A stretch of DNA of 64,000 nt from Cercozoa sp. M6MM. Its lineage: Eukaryota > Endomyxa: Ascetosporea. Location: the NCBI GenBank assembly GCA_040357565.1, contig JBDODJ010000005.1; one strand, 5' to 3'. The position numbers and the translations under genes were made by a program. The notes below the pieces were generated by a model. It was given only the letters and a program-made list of their open reading frames with translations, was not told the origin of the DNA and did no database searches. Positions 48,901 to 61,347 of the stretch are shown here, piece by piece; position 1 is the first letter of the stretch; every line of letters begins with the position of its first letter.

Positions 48901-49963
48901 AAAGGTGTAAAGAGGTAAGCGAGAAGAGGCAGGAAGGTACAGTTGACACAGATGACGATGCCCTTGCCCATGTCGTAGTAGTCACTGCAGGGCAGTGTGC
49001 ACGCAGTGCAGATACGCGCGTTCGGTGCTGCATTAGGGAGTGCATGTAGAGGGATAATAGTGGGGTAAGGGGCCAAACTACCATGCTTCGAACAGTAGAG
49101 CTTGTCGTCGGCTATGACGAACTGCTCAAGCGAGTCGTCGCAATCCTCGGCGACACATGTGAAGCACGCGCGGTGGAAGTGCATGTCGTTCACTTCACAT
49201 ACACACACATACACACATATATATATATACACACGGGAGGGTAGCAGGAAGATAAAGAAGGGAGGTAACATAGGGTCGGACTAGGGAATATGGTGCTACC
49301 TCTGGGATGCCTGGAATCGAGGATGAGCCGCTGACACCTGTGACACCGCGGAGAGTATCGCTGCTGCCAGTGTGGTTCGCAGTACACCTGCAGTTGCTGC
49401 GTCCGCGCGGACTCTTGTTTTGACGCCGGTGGCAGCAAGAAACGCTCGCCCAGGAGTGACTTGTGACAGCCAGGGTCGTTGCACACAAAACAAGCCGCAT
49501 GCAGGTGCACATTGCGCGTGCTGCCCGATCGCTCGCGTATCTGCACCGTCACGGTCTGATCCTCACAGTCGTCAGTGCTGCCGCCGCACACAGCGCATCC
49601 GCGCGGACTGTAGTTCTCCTCTGACTGACCGCGCGGACTGTCTCGTTGATCCAACTCCGACTTGAGTGGCGACGCCGGTCGCATCGAGCGTGGTCGCGTC
49701 TGAGTTGGCAACTGCGCTCGCGGCTCGGTCACGCCGGTCAGCGGCGCCGCAGCAGTCACCGACAGGTCCGACTCAGCAGAGAACAGACTGGAGGGAACTG
49801 GAACCGGAGCCGGAACGAGTGGAGCTGGAGTCGCGGCAGCTGCTGCAGCTTTCGAGCCACCACGCGGACGCGACGGCGACCTCAAAATCTGTGGTCGGCG
49901 CGGCAGAGGCGACGACACTGGTGACTGCCGGCCCGACAGCAACGAACTGCGACCCAGACTCAT
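45994..49963 (-). CDS. LIM-domain/MAP3K-like protein kinase fusion
   Basis: One minus-strand gene of about seventeen exons. From 49963 the N-terminus is Ser/Arg/Pro-rich. At least four LIM-type double zinc fingers follow: the first with [14 protein letters not shown], the second HFHRACFTC ... LYCSKH, others around 48900 and 48650, and one with [14 protein letters not shown] ... [17 protein letters not shown] ... LYCRQC. An SR-rich linker (47700) leads to a kinase domain starting [19 protein letters not shown]. Every catalytic element is present: AVKQL lysine, HRDIKPQN, DFGSA, YVAPE and [10 protein letters not shown]. The opening [10 protein letters not shown] and [10 protein letters not shown] are typical of STE11/MAP3K kinases, not of LIM kinases, which are TKL type. 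It should be an active Ser/Thr kinase tethered by LIM contacts, perhaps at actin structures. Fusion of two genes by my model is the main alternative. Confidence 0.75.
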
Positions 49964-50384
49964 CACGAAACCGCGACCCAGACTCTGTCCTCCCTCCAGA
50001 CCCGTCAAACAGAAAGCTGTACGCTGACGACCTTGTGGAGTGACCGCCCGCCCACTCTGCAATCAATCAGCAAAACGTGCCTGATCACGTGCTGTGCAGG
50101 GTGCAAAAACCCGTGCACGATCTGCACGACGTTAAGCGGTCCCTTTATCCACCTGCGGCGCTTCTCAAAGCTCTGCCGGAGCAGCGATGTCGAAAAATCT
50201 GAGCCCTTAATTACAAAACTGTTAATCTCTCAGCTTCGCCCACTGTCCTGTTTCCGCTGCTCTCGCAGTCTTTGGTACTGTGCGTTTACCATCAGCCGAC
50301 GTCCGCGTACGCTTATAACTTCAGGCAATCTCATGTTTTCCCCGATTGTTTTACTTTTTCTTTGAAAGTGAGGGCACCGCACAC
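49964..50384. other. Divergent intergenic region
   Basis: About 420 bases between the LIM-kinase start and the next plus-strand gene. The frame of the first LIM-kinase exon stays open about 100 bases upstream without an ATG. No other signal was found. Confidence 0.5.
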
Positions 50385-51557
50385 ATGGCTGACGATTACC
50401 AAGCTGAGCTCACGCGGTACACGCGAGCTCTAGCTTTGAATGTGTTTTCTTTCTATTGTCTCAAGTTGCCTCAATGAATCTCTGTAGACTGGAGAAGGCC
50501 GCCGCTGCCGCACTGGACGAACTGAGCGGCCCACTGCCGGAGCGGTCAGACGCACTCACCGATAGCCATGGTATCTGATGACTTGCGCAAGCAGAAGCAT
50601 TCCATTCAAAGGGAGAGAAAGAGAGGGGCTTTCCTTTGCGTGCAGCGAATGTCGACCTGCTGGGCCAGGTGGGCGACTTGTTCTCGCACCACGCCACGCG
50701 CTTCGCCGTGACGTCGCAGTCAGGCGTCGGTGAAGCCGTCCGGGACAGCGTGGCGCAGCTGTGCCTGCACTGCAAGGTGCTCACAACGATGACGCGCACC
50801 GTGGCCTCACTGAGCGTGCAATCGCGACAGACAGACCTGCTGACTGGCGCCAGGAAGACTCTGCGAGCACTGCTGGCGGTCATCCAGGCCGTGCGCACGT
50901 GCGACAGGAACGACAAGAGTCTGCCGAACCAGGAGATGGGCAAGCTTTTCGAGTCAGTCAAGTCGCTTAAGGCCGTGGCACCCAACAACGTCACGTCCAC
51001 CTGGAAGGCACTCACGAAACTGATCGCCTTGCTGCGTGACGCGCAGTCCGAGATGCACCAGACCATCCGGGAGGCCGACTCCTCGCAGCAGGAGGCCGAC
51101 AGTGTCGAACAGATGCGGAACTCGCTGCGCGCACTCGGTATCTCGGTGCAGCTCGTCAAGCACGTCATTCTCTTCGTGCAGAAGCTGCGCAATGCTGGTG
51201 CGTCTTAACTTTTCCCATTTCTTATTATCCTTGCCTTCTATGCATTTCTGTCCTTCAGAGAATCCCGTGGAGGCTCAGGTGGAGTGGCAAGACGCCGTGC
51301 TCGCAAGCGCACGTGCACTGTCACCAGCGGTCGATGACACCGTTGCCGCCTGGGACGACGAGGACGTCGATGCCGCGCGTGAGAGCACCCGGTCGGTCGT
51401 GGCGGCTGCGCGGGTGCTGTTGAACACCCTAGCCGACAGCGAGTACTGGCTGCAGCGGCCACTCACCGGCAAGACCTCGAGTCACGAGGCCTGGCAGCGA
51501 CTCCTGAACGATATTCTCGATGAAGTGCACGAGCGCTCGCTCTCAGTCGGTCTATAG
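50385..51557 (+). CDS. All-helical protein resembling CCNDBP1/GCIP
   Basis: Four exons (50385-50416, 50488-50570, 50646-51197, 51259-51557) encode 321 residues with matching phases. The predicted product is entirely amphipathic helices of the alpha-catenin/vinculin style: QVGDLFSHHATRFAV, VLTTMTRTVASLS, TGARKTLRALLAVIQAV, LPNQEMGKLFESVKSLK, LVKHVILFVQKLRN. The segment with LPNQ followed by a helical pair and the LVK helix recalls cyclin-D1-binding protein 1, a regulator of D-type cyclins and helix-loop-helix factors. Length is close to the 360 residues of the human protein. The similarity is by pattern only, so another helical-bundle family is possible. Confidence 0.5.
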
Positions 51558-52018
51558 TGGGTCTGCTGTAATAAGAAACCACGTACTAAGACGGGTACTG
51601 TGACGTTAGTTACTCTTTTTGCCCACTTTAAGTCACACCAGCATTTTGTACGTGGGCGTGGTTAAAGCAAATTAGTGGCATCAGTAGTGTTTGACCCTGC
51701 TGATAGCGTATCGAACCGAACTTCCTTCGTCGCGTTAGTCGTTTTTTTTTTAAAGATACATTAAAAGTCCTAATATGTATCCGATCGGTCGGCCTTCAGT
51801 CGTTTCCTCGCGGACAATCGACTTCGTACTTTGTGACTGATGGCAGAGAAAATTAACCTGCGAGGTTTAAACAACCGTCTGTAATCTTTTGCACCCCGTG
51901 TTCCCAATGGTAAGGATCCCCTGGGATGGCACTGAATCTTTGCTTAGGGCTTGGCAAAAGGAAGTTGCTTTCAGTTTCAGTCGAAAATTGCCCATAGACT
52001 GCATTGTTTTCTCCAGGA
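51558..52018. other. Intergenic region
   Basis: About 460 bases between two plus-strand genes. A T-rich run lies at 51745-51753. A minus-strand frame at 51853-52749 is the antisense shadow of the exchanger exon. No gene was found. Confidence 0.5.
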
Positions 52019-52858
52019 ATGAGGCCGAGGTCTGTTTTTCGACAATGGACTCTCAGCGAGCAGGTCAATGCCGGGCACCAAGAAGAGCCAACTGGCCACA
52101 GAAACACGCAACCGACTGAGGTTGCGGTGCTTTTCGTCGTCGCAACACTCGTGCTGGGTGCGCTGATGAAGACTTGTCTCTCGTCGTCGAAGAAGTTTAA
52201 AATGCTACCGTACACGGTTGTTCTGCTCGTCTGCGGCATGTTGGCCGGTGTCATATCTGACGCCTTTCGCGGGAACAGCGATAGCAAGGGTGCTGTCAGG
52301 CTTGCTGAATCCTTCGACCCGCATCTGCTGCTATATATATTCATTCCTGCGCTAATCTTCGAGTCAAGTTTTGCGACAAGCTTCCATGTGTTACGTCGCG
52401 AGTTCGGATCGGCGGTGTTACTCGCAGGCCCTGGTGTCCTCGTGAACTCGGTCCTGACAGCAGCATTGTTTTCAACCTTCTCATACGGCTGGTCGTGGTC
52501 GGAAGCCTGGCTTGCCGCCGCGATCATTTCTGCCACCGATCCCGTGGCAGTAGTCGCCTTGCTTCGAGAGCTCGGAGCGTCCAAGCGACTTGCAACTCTA
52601 ATCGAAGCAGAAAGCTTGCTTAACGACGGAACTGCGTTTGTGCTGTATACGATTCTTCTTGAAATCGTCACTGGGCGCGAAGGTGCGTCGTTCGGCACTG
52701 TTGTCGGCACCTTTTGTCGGCTGACCATTGGGGGTGTCTCACTCGGCATAACCCTGGGGTTGTTGACTGTCTACTGGCTAATTCACGTTTTCAGCAACTT
52801 TGCGGTGGAAACCGTTATCACGCTGTCGGCAGCATACGCCGCTTTCTACCTCGCCGAG

Positions 52859-52906
<48 letters not shown>

Positions 52907-55900
52907 GCGTGTTCTCATCCGTGCTGGTTGGCGCTGCTCAGGGCAGCGGCCTTGGTGTCAGTGGCATCCTTTCCGTTGTCTTGTTGGGTTTGGTTGTGTC
53001 TCGGTACAAGTCGGCTATCTCGCCTAGTATCGAAGGTGACGTGCACTCATTCTGGGAGATGGTTTCATACATCGCCAACACCGTGATCTTTGTGATCTCG
53101 GGCGTCATCATTGAAAGCAAGATATTCACCGCCGACATCACTGGCACAGACGCCGGTCTCCTCGTGTTGCTGTATCTTGGTATTCACGTAGCACGTGCGA
53201 TTACAATCGCGCTGTTCTACCCGCTGATGAAGCGAATCGGCTACGGCATCGTGTGGCGAGAAGCAACGATTCTCACTGCAGGTGGGTTGCGTGGTGCCAT
53301 CAGTTTGGCGCTAGCACTGCTCACTGAGGGCGAAACGAGTCTCGACCAAACCTACCGAAACAAGGTCGTGTTTCACGTGAGCGGCATCGTGTGTCTAACG
53401 CTGCTGCTGAATGGAATCGGCATTCGTCAGATACTCGCGAAACTGGGAATGACGAGAATGAAGACTGAAAGTGTCGTCGTGTTTCGGCAAGCAATGCACC
53501 ACCTTCGCAACGAAAGTCAAGCCTTGCTAAGCACTCTTGTCAGTGACAAGTACTACTCGGGTGCCAAGTGGGACCAAGTGCGCAAGGCGCTGCCTTGCTA
53601 CGCCGATGTGTGCTTGAAGCTTGCTCCTGTCCAAAGAAGAAGGATCGAACAGGTCGCTGGTATGTCGCTGGACGAACGCTCGCAGGCAGTGCGAACCTTG
53701 CGTCGCACAATGACGCGTCGCTTGTCGGCAGACACGATGGCTTCGCTTGGTCTTACTCCAGAGACTGTGTCAAGACTAGCCGACGCGTACCGCTCGCACC
53801 GTTCGCGGTCCAAGTCTCGAAGGTCCAAGTCGCGTGCTTCGAAAAGCACCGCCGCAAGTGAACTTTTGCAACCAAACGAACAGTTGCTATTGTACGAAGT
53901 CGTACACCGCTTTCTCTCGTCCATGAAGGCGAGTTACCTCCAACAGTACGAGGAAGGTGTTGTGACGAGACGAGCTTTCGACGCTTTGGTGGAAGCAGCA
54001 GACACGGCTCTCGACGAGAACTCATTGGAAAGAAACCTTGAGGTTCTGAGACCACACGTGCGAGTTCCACGGTGGCTCAAAGCGATGTATACGTCTTCGT
54101 TCGCCCCGCTGCGGGCAGTTTCGCATGTACTTCTCACGGCGCGTCTGCTGTACGCTGTAGAGTTGATCATCGCTTTCTTGCAAGCGTCAGAGAGATTGTC
54201 GCAGTTGATTGAAACCGTGCCAGAGCTCAGTGACTTGCCACAAGTGAAGAGCGCACTTTCAGCACAGCGCCGAGTGGAAGCATCGGCTCGAGAGGCGTGG
54301 TTGGATATCCAATCGTCCTTCCCGGAGATCTACGTGGAGATTCAAACCCAGCACGCAATATCGTTGATTCTGCACACGGAGAAACACACGATCAGCGAAC
54401 TGGCGGCACTGGGCGTGCTGGAAGAAGGCGAGGCAAAAACCATGGATGAGACAGTTCGCGAGCGTCTGCATTCTCAACAACGCCAAGGCGTGAGTGTTTT
54501 TGAAGGAAAAGCCCGGGCATGCGTGGTGATGCTCAAAAAGTGCTTGAATCCCGAATTGGATCTACTCGAAGCTGGCGAATCGATGCAAATCCTTGAAGAG
54601 TTAGCGTGGGTCGCTGCCATGTCGGAAGACGAGAAAAAGAAACTACGAAATGCAACGACGAGGCTTTTGTTCTCGAAGCACGAAGTTCTGTTTCGCATAG
54701 GCGAGCAGCCTGATGGAATTCTCTTGTTAGTGCGAGGTGTCACCTCCCACATCAGGCACAACCAACCCGTGGACACGCAGGGACGTGGCACGGTGCTCGC
54801 CATGTGGGGGTTTCTCACCGAACAGCCTCAGATGAGTGAAGTACGCGCACGCACGTTGGTCGAGGCTCTCTTCATCAGCGGTCGGGTGTTGCGACACCTG
54901 AAGAGACACAACGATACGGTTGCAGGTGAGATGTGGCGGGCTGCGGGCGCCGACCTAATGAAGGTTTTTTTCGCCGGCCAGTTTCCTGGCCACAACGCAA
55001 TCTCGCTCGGGCGTTTGTGTATCGATGCTGACGTTTGCACTCTGCAACCAGGTGAGCAAATTATTTTGGAGCGCGTGGCGTTGCTGCTGGAAGGTGCGAT
55101 CGATGTGGAAGTCGCGAGTCCCGTGGCAGGCCTCGAGGGTCTCGCGCAGTCGGCAACGCGAGCCATCAAGCACCGCATCCACGCACCTGCAATTCTGTTG
55201 CCTTCGTCTACGCCGTATTATGCGCCAGTGCGGCACATTCCTACCATAGGAGAACTCGGACGGCAAGGCAGTGGCATGCTCACGGTGCCAGAAAACTCCC
55301 AGAGTGGCAATTCTTCTACCCACGCGACCTCGGTGTCCTCAGTTGTTTCCGAGGTGGACGAAGAAACTGCTCTGGTGCTGGAAACTGGCATGCCATCATC
55401 AACAGCGTCAACGCAGCGAGAGCGTGTTGATACCCGGCGCGCCCGAGAACCGAGCATTTCCGTGGTGGATCGACGAGTGCGTCGTAATGTGCACTCGCAC
55501 AAGGTGGCGCACGTGCATAAAGCGGCAACACCAAAACCGCGGCAAGACGCAGGTGTCACAACGCGACGACACGACTTGCATCAGCGTACGTCACAGTCAG
55601 GCAGCACTCGACCTGAGGAGTCGAGCGAAGAAGCGAGTGTTGCGTCGTCTTTCTCGGTGTCAGTGCTGTCGGCGCCTGCGCACATAGGTGGCGCGCTAGA
55701 GGAGGTGTCACGCTCGCCCTCGCTGAATCGCGTACGTCGCCAGATGAGTGCGATAGAGTTGAACAAACAGGCCACGGAAAGGTCAGGTCGAGATTCAAGA
55801 GGCTTGGAAAAGCCGTTCAGCTTTATTGTGCCACTGCAACAACGTGACACGATAACCAGCGCCCAGACTGATAGAACCGCGATGCTGGAGAAACTAAAGC

Positions 55901-57370
55901 CGCCAGTTTTGCTCATTTTCCAGACGACATCACTCACTCGAGAACGTGCTCGTATTCGGCATCCTCCGATGGGTGCAGGTGTCTTCAACGCCACTGGTCG
56001 ACGTGGCTCGGTCCTCACGGGCCCCGAAGTGGAGCCTAGGCCCCGAGCTGGACCAGTCGGCGTGATCTCGACTCCAATGTCGCGAGCTGCCTCGCGGAGA
56101 CGTCTATACACTCCTTCAGTCTCGGAATCCGCAGTGGAGCTACTTGATCTGGAGGCACGGGCACCATCGTTACCAGAGGAGCGCTTTCCTCCACCTTCAC
56201 CCCCGTCCCCATCTCCACCTTCATCTCCGTCTCCCCGGGTTCCTTTCTTACGTCGCTTGTCGAACGCGGTTTCCAAGCGCATGCAACGCACCAGCGAAAT
56301 ACCGCTGAGGGTGCTCGAATTTGATTCCTCTGTAGCTGCTTCTCTTGGTTTTTATACGATGTACGTTGCTCATAGAGAGCAGAGTCACTCCGTCGCTTTG
56401 GTCTGAGCGATAAGGAACTGGCGCACTCGGAACTTGAGATAGCCCTCAGAAAACGAGCACTCCACAATTTGCTCAAACGTCGGCAGACTCTGGCAGCCAC
56501 AACTGGAGCTTTTGCCGACGAGTCGACGATTGCCGCTTCCTCGGCTGAGTCGGCAGAACTGCAGCGACGTGGCACCATTGCTTCTGACCTCACCTCACAG
56601 CAACTCGGGCTGGCCTGGGACATGCCAACACGTCGCTCGTCTGTTATCCTGCCACGTCCGGTGTCACCTGTAACTTACAGTGACTCTTAACACGCCTACG
56701 GTATTTTTACACTACTGATTTTGGGATGCAGGACGAAGGAGCGTCAAGTTATGTCTCGTCGTCGTTCCAGTACCCAACAATGCCGGTACATGAATCTTAC
56801 TGTTAGTTTGAAACGTGCTGTTCCTCTGATATTTGAGTTGTTCGACCAAGCCACTGACGCCCAGATCGAGATCACCCTCGCTGCAGCGCCAGCCACCACT
56901 CGAACGCGTGCCACCAAGCACACCGAGCGAGTTGACGCGCTCACAATCGGTGCGAACACCTGTGCTTCCAACGTCACCGCAGCTAACCTCGCAGCGCAGT
57001 ATGCGTGGCACATCAATCTGTTCAACCCGTTTCGATGACGCTCGTCGTGCTTCCTTAGGTATTTTATTCCAACACCGTCCTCTACAAGTAGCTATTCTTC
57101 GATATCGGTACCACAAAATGCACAGATCGCATGCCGTCGCGGGTCGCGCGGAGAGGAATGCTCCCACAGCGAAAAAGGCGGAAACGACGTCGCACAGTCA
57201 GTGACATCTTCGACATGCCTCATCGCACCGAAAGACGTGGCAGTGCAGAAGGGACCGTGTCGGACAACAAGAGTGCGCTTGCACGTGTCGATGCAGAACT
57301 AAACGACCTCGATATCGGTTCAAGCAGCAATGGGCGTAGCCGGAGTCTCCCGGACCAGGACGAACCGTAG
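52019..57370 (+). CDS. Na+/H+ exchanger with C-terminal cyclic-nucleotide-binding-like domain (SOS1/sperm-NHE type)
   Basis: Main exons are 52019-52858, 52942-56331 and 56376 onward. Residues 1-450 are a cation/proton antiporter: FIPALIFESSFATSFH, SATDPVAVVALLRELG, EAESLLNDGTAFVLY with the transport Asp, and GGLRGAISLALALL. After a basic SRSRSKSRR stretch comes a long helical region. Around residues 845-960 a beta-roll (FSKHEVLFRIGEQPDGILLLVRG) has the cNMP-binding-domain form. This order is shared by plant SOS1 and sperm NHE (SLC9C), which extrude Na+ or set pH. There is no voltage sensor, so SOS1-like is preferred. A long Ser/Arg-rich tail follows. The frame stops at 56690; a donor at about 56669 and Ser/Arg-rich open frames at 56740-56795, 56840-57055 and 57130-57370 suggest the tail continues to 57370. 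That last part is tentative. Confidence 0.8.
52860..52910. repeat. (AC)n(GC)n microsatellite in exchanger intron 1
   Basis: Begins inside the donor GTACAC and changes to GCGCGC before a normal acceptor GCTCAG at 52941. Confidence 0.9.
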
Positions 57371-57896
57371 CGTCACAGCGAACCTACTTTACATTTTATC
57401 GTTCACCTGCAACCTGGATCAACTAAATGGCTTACGTCAGGCTGGTGTAAATGTGTTCAGGCCCGATGCCCCGGACTGGGCTTACAGTAGTCATTCAGTT
57501 TCGGTACTCCGACTCGTAGTAATTCCGCTACTCAGGGCTGAGGCTCATTTTCTGAAAAACTGACAACTGAACTGCCGTGCCAGTGCAACTCACACTTTTC
57601 AGAGGAGCGAGTCTTGTAAGGTGCCAACTGCGTGCTCAGGGAAACGGCTTTAGCTTTTACTAGCTCAACGTGTGTTTAAACTAAAGGTTCGAAACGGTTC
57701 GAAACGGCTGTTTCAGTTTCAGGTTGGCTTCTGAAACTAAACTTGAGTATTTGCCGGAAAAGTCAGTAACGTATCCATCGGCATTTGTTTCACTATAAAC
57801 TGAACTGACTCGGTGGGTTCAACACCTGCGTGTTTGACCGCAATGTCGTCTGGGGTCAATGATTCTACAGCGGTGCGAATTTGGTATAAGTTTACA
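57371..57896. other. Convergent 3' intergenic region
   Basis: Between two convergent genes. It contains a short direct repeat (GGTTCGAAACGGTTCGAAACGG near 57685). No coding sequence was recognised. Confidence 0.5.
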
Positions 57897-60800
57897 CTAC
57901 TTTCGCTTTGCCTTCTGCTTCGGTTTCTTCTTGTCGCCTGTAGTAGCGTTGGCAGCAGTTTCGGCTTGCTCTTTGTCCAAGCGAGCTCTGCGAAATATAA
58001 GTGCCAGCAAGACCACATAAGTGTGGTTTCGTAGCAAGAAAGGTAGGTTACCGCTCTGTTTCGCCAGTGATATCATCGTAGAACTGATGCGTGGCAGCTC
58101 GCTCTTCTTCAGTTTCAGGTTTCTCGAGTGCCAAGTTGCGGGCGAACTCCTCCGTGGTGAACTGCCGGCCGTCTTGACGCAGAGCGTACAATCTACGAGG
58201 GTTCAATGTTGACAAGACAGTGCGTTTGATTGAGCCAGTCGAAAAATCTTCCGAAAGGCGCGCTAACATGGACACAGACATCTCGTTAGAATGATTGATC
58301 TCCTCCTCAGTTGCACCCTTCACAACAAAGCATCACACATTAAGGAAGTGATATATTTTTATTGCCAGAGTACATTTAACGTACAGCATAGCGAAGGAAG
58401 TAATGCCACAGCTCAACCCGGCTGTTGTAGTCGGGCTGAGGAAGAAAGAGAGAGTGACCTCCGTTCTCTGAACTGCCAAAGCTCCGTAGGCCTTCGGAGT
58501 CAACGCTCTCGCTGCCGGGATTTTGTGCAGTCGCAATCACCATAACAGCATCATCGAGAGTGAGATCATTTAAACACGCCTTGAGCTCCTTGATCATTGA
58601 GCCTGGCCCGTGTTTGGGCAATTTCTTCTTTTTGGGCTTCTTTTTCTTCTTCTTGTCGCTGTCCTGGAGACCGAAAATTGTTTCATCGATGCTGTCGATG
58701 TAGATCACGGAAGGACCAGCCGCTTTAGCCACGGCAAAGGTCATGTAGATGAGTCGGCTCAGCTCGACACCGTCAGATATGCCTCGGTGTTCGCACAGGT
58801 TGCGAGGGGACAAGTCGAACCAAGCTGCGTCGACGTCGTGCGCAAGTGCACGCGCAAGCATAGTTTTGCCACTTCCCTTTGCGCCATACAGCAAGAGCGT
58901 GTGCTGTCGCGGAAGAGAGACAATATTGTGCGGAGACACCGCAGAGGCAGAGTCACCCTCGAACCCAGTGAGCTCTGACTGAACTGAAACCTCGACGTGC
59001 TGGCCAAATTCTCGAGCCGTACGCGATGCCAACGGGAACGCTCCATACACTGCAACACTCTCTCGCACCTGAGCCAGTGACGGATCTGGACGTAGACCGG
59101 CTTCAATGCTGTCGACGCCGAGAACATTGGGTCCTCCGATAAAGTGCTGTAGCGAAAGCGAGCGCTCGTGCACTTGCTTCTTCTTGTCCGCACTTTCATC
59201 CACGACCCCACGATCGAGTGGAGGTGCACCACGGAGAATGCCAATTTCCGACAACTCCACGACCATGTCTTCCAACGAAAGACCGACCGCTGCCTTCTTG
59301 CCTTCGGAGGGTTTGCTCTTCTTGCCCTTTCCTTTGCCTTTGCCTTTGCCTTTGCCTTTGCCTTTTCCTTTGCCTTTGCCTTTTCCCTTCTTGCTTTTTC
59401 CTTTCTTCTTGCTCTTTCCTTTCTTGCCCTTGCCGCCCTTCTTGCCTTTCTTTCCTTTCGAGGACTCGGCCAGCTGGGTTTTGAGCTCTTCTAGCATCGC
59501 TAGCAGCTTCGTATCCACATCTCGTCGAATGCCCTCATACACAATTGGTCGAACGAGGTCTCGAGCGAGTTCGCTGTCGTGTTTTTGGTGGTAGTTGTCT
59601 TTCCAGTCGTCCTCAAAAAAGGCAGACCACAAGTTTCGGTAGCGCAAGACTTGCTCTCGAATGCCGTCTACAACTGCTGGTGTTCCGACAAGCACGGTGT
59701 CTGTCAGTTCTGAACTTCCCCCTATCCCATCACAACAAACGCACAAAATTCCAAGCAGTTGCACCTCTCAGAAGCACATCAGTATAAAAGCAACAGAATG
59801 GAACTGCACCACCGTCACCTTTCTTTTTTTGTTTCTTGCTCTCTTTTTTCGTGCTTGTTTTCTTCCCCTTTCCGGTCTTTTTTCCTGCTTTTTTATCCTC
59901 TTTGGTAGGCGCTGGCTCCACGTTAAGGTCGAGATTCTCTGCTTTGGCCTTTTCTTCGTAGAAAGCATCAAAGTTGTCCGTGCTCGGAAACTTTCCAGCG
60001 CCTTCTTTTTCGCTTTGTTGAATCCACCACATGTACCGCTCGTTCCACATCTTGTCACGCAGGTCAGCGCCTTCGATGTCTCGTATGTGCTCCTTCAGCT
60101 CTTCGTATGCTCGCTTGAGTTCTCGCTTCGCGTCAAGTTGTCGGCGCCATCGAACTGCAGCAATTTTTCGCAGCTCGAGCTCTGAGTGTGGCGCGCTGAC
60201 TTTGTCGTAAGCACATGAGTACTTGACGTCGCTTTGACCACTGCCACTGCCAGTGAGGGCATCGATGCTCTCTTCGCTATGACCGTACAGCCATTCGTCT
60301 GATGCTTCGCTTTCATGTTCAACGTCGCAGAGACCAATTGCACTGTCTTGTGCCTCGAGTTGTGCCTTGACGTCGCGGCGAGTCGCGTGCCCTTTCCAGA
60401 TTCGCTGTATTTGTGCGGCAGCTTGGTCTTCAGTCATGCGAGGCCGCTCTTGCATGTCACCCTTAAGCGATTCGGTCTCTTCCGCCACTGCGTCTGCCGC
60501 ATGACGACGGTCCCGCCATATTTCCTCTGCCTGCTTTTTACCTTGACGGTAGCGTTCCATGTTTCTAATCGTAGCGATCGCGCTCTCGGGCGTCAGTTCG
60601 GGGGGTGGAGCCAAGTAAACACCTTCTTTGAGTCTGGAGAGTTGCCACTCGTCTTCTGCCTCTGTGGGGATCTCAACTGTTCCTATCTTCTGACGAGTGT
60701 CACGGATAAGTTTGCGCACAACCCTACATCACGTTTAGTTGATATCAGACATTGGGGATCGTGAATATATGTCAAGTTCACCTTCGTGCTTCAAAGAGCT

Positions 60801-61347
60801 TGGTTGGCGTTTTTCCCTCCGAGTCTGCATCATCTTTTAAGTCAAGTGGCTCCGGCAGTATTGGTTCTGCCAGGTTTGCATCTTGTACGGCAGGTCTTCG
60901 TCGGAACACCCGCGGAATCCGTACCTCAAGCAGATCTGGAGGTATGCCAGCCTCGATGGCCATTCGCACAATCTCCAACGAGTCCGACCCTGTGTTGCGC
61001 CCCGGCTGGAACAACGAAAGCTTGTGCCGTAGCGAAACAAGTCTGGAAACCACCAAATCCAGCGCTGCTGACACATCTGCAAGCTTCTGTGGGTGTGCCA
61101 TCTGATCCGCGCACTCGTCAAGATCGCGTAGAATACGCGAATATCGTACGTACAGCAAAAGCAAGCGGTTGAATGCTTCCTCTTGTGTAATTTTCTGAGG
61201 TTCACGTGGTTCAAGGGTCAACTTTGGCTTGCCAGATACATCTTCGGTATCGCCTTGCGGCACAAAAAGTGGTGTTTCCGCTTGAATCTGCTCTCCAAGC
61301 TGCTCGACAGCATCGCGCCAAAGCGCTGCAAGTGAGGCATGCGACAT
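57897..61347 (-). CDS. DRC11: IQ and AAA domain protein, dynein regulatory complex subunit 11
   Basis: Five exons (60782-61347, 59819-60723, 58385-59721, 58052-58317, 57897-57987), phases consistent, about 1055 residues. The N-terminal region has YVRYSRILRDLDECADQMAHPQK and the later IPRVF, both matching IQCA1. An IQ motif (AAQIQRIWKGHATRRDV) sits near residue 285. After a Lys/Gly stretch of about 45 residues comes an AAA ATPase domain with Walker A GAKGSGKT (near 775), a Walker-B-like VIYIDSIDE and a C-terminal helical lid (RLSEDFSTGSIKRTVLSTL). DRC11 is a nexin-dynein regulatory complex component of motile cilia. The Walker B reads D-S-I-D-E rather than DEID, as in other divergent members, so ATPase activity is uncertain. 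The tail is Lys-rich. Confidence 0.88.
59331..59460 (-). repeat. Lys-Gly coding repeat in DRC11
   Basis: Imperfect AAAGGC/AAGGGC hexamers on the minus strand encode alternating Lys and Gly, about 40 residues, just before the AAA domain. Confidence 0.9.

Noticed and set aside
51853..52749. 298-codon minus-strand open frame
   Set aside because: Exactly antisense to the exchanger membrane exon, whose transport motifs are unmistakable; composition is that of a shadow frame.
57815..57840. GGTTCAACACC, resembling a tRNA T-arm
   Set aside because: The flanking bases do not form a T-stem, and no acceptor, D or anticodon arm can be drawn around it.
59106..59594. Plus-strand frame rich in Pro/Leu/Phe resembling membrane repeats
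   Set aside because: Antisense of the Lys/Gly repeat and flanks of DRC11.
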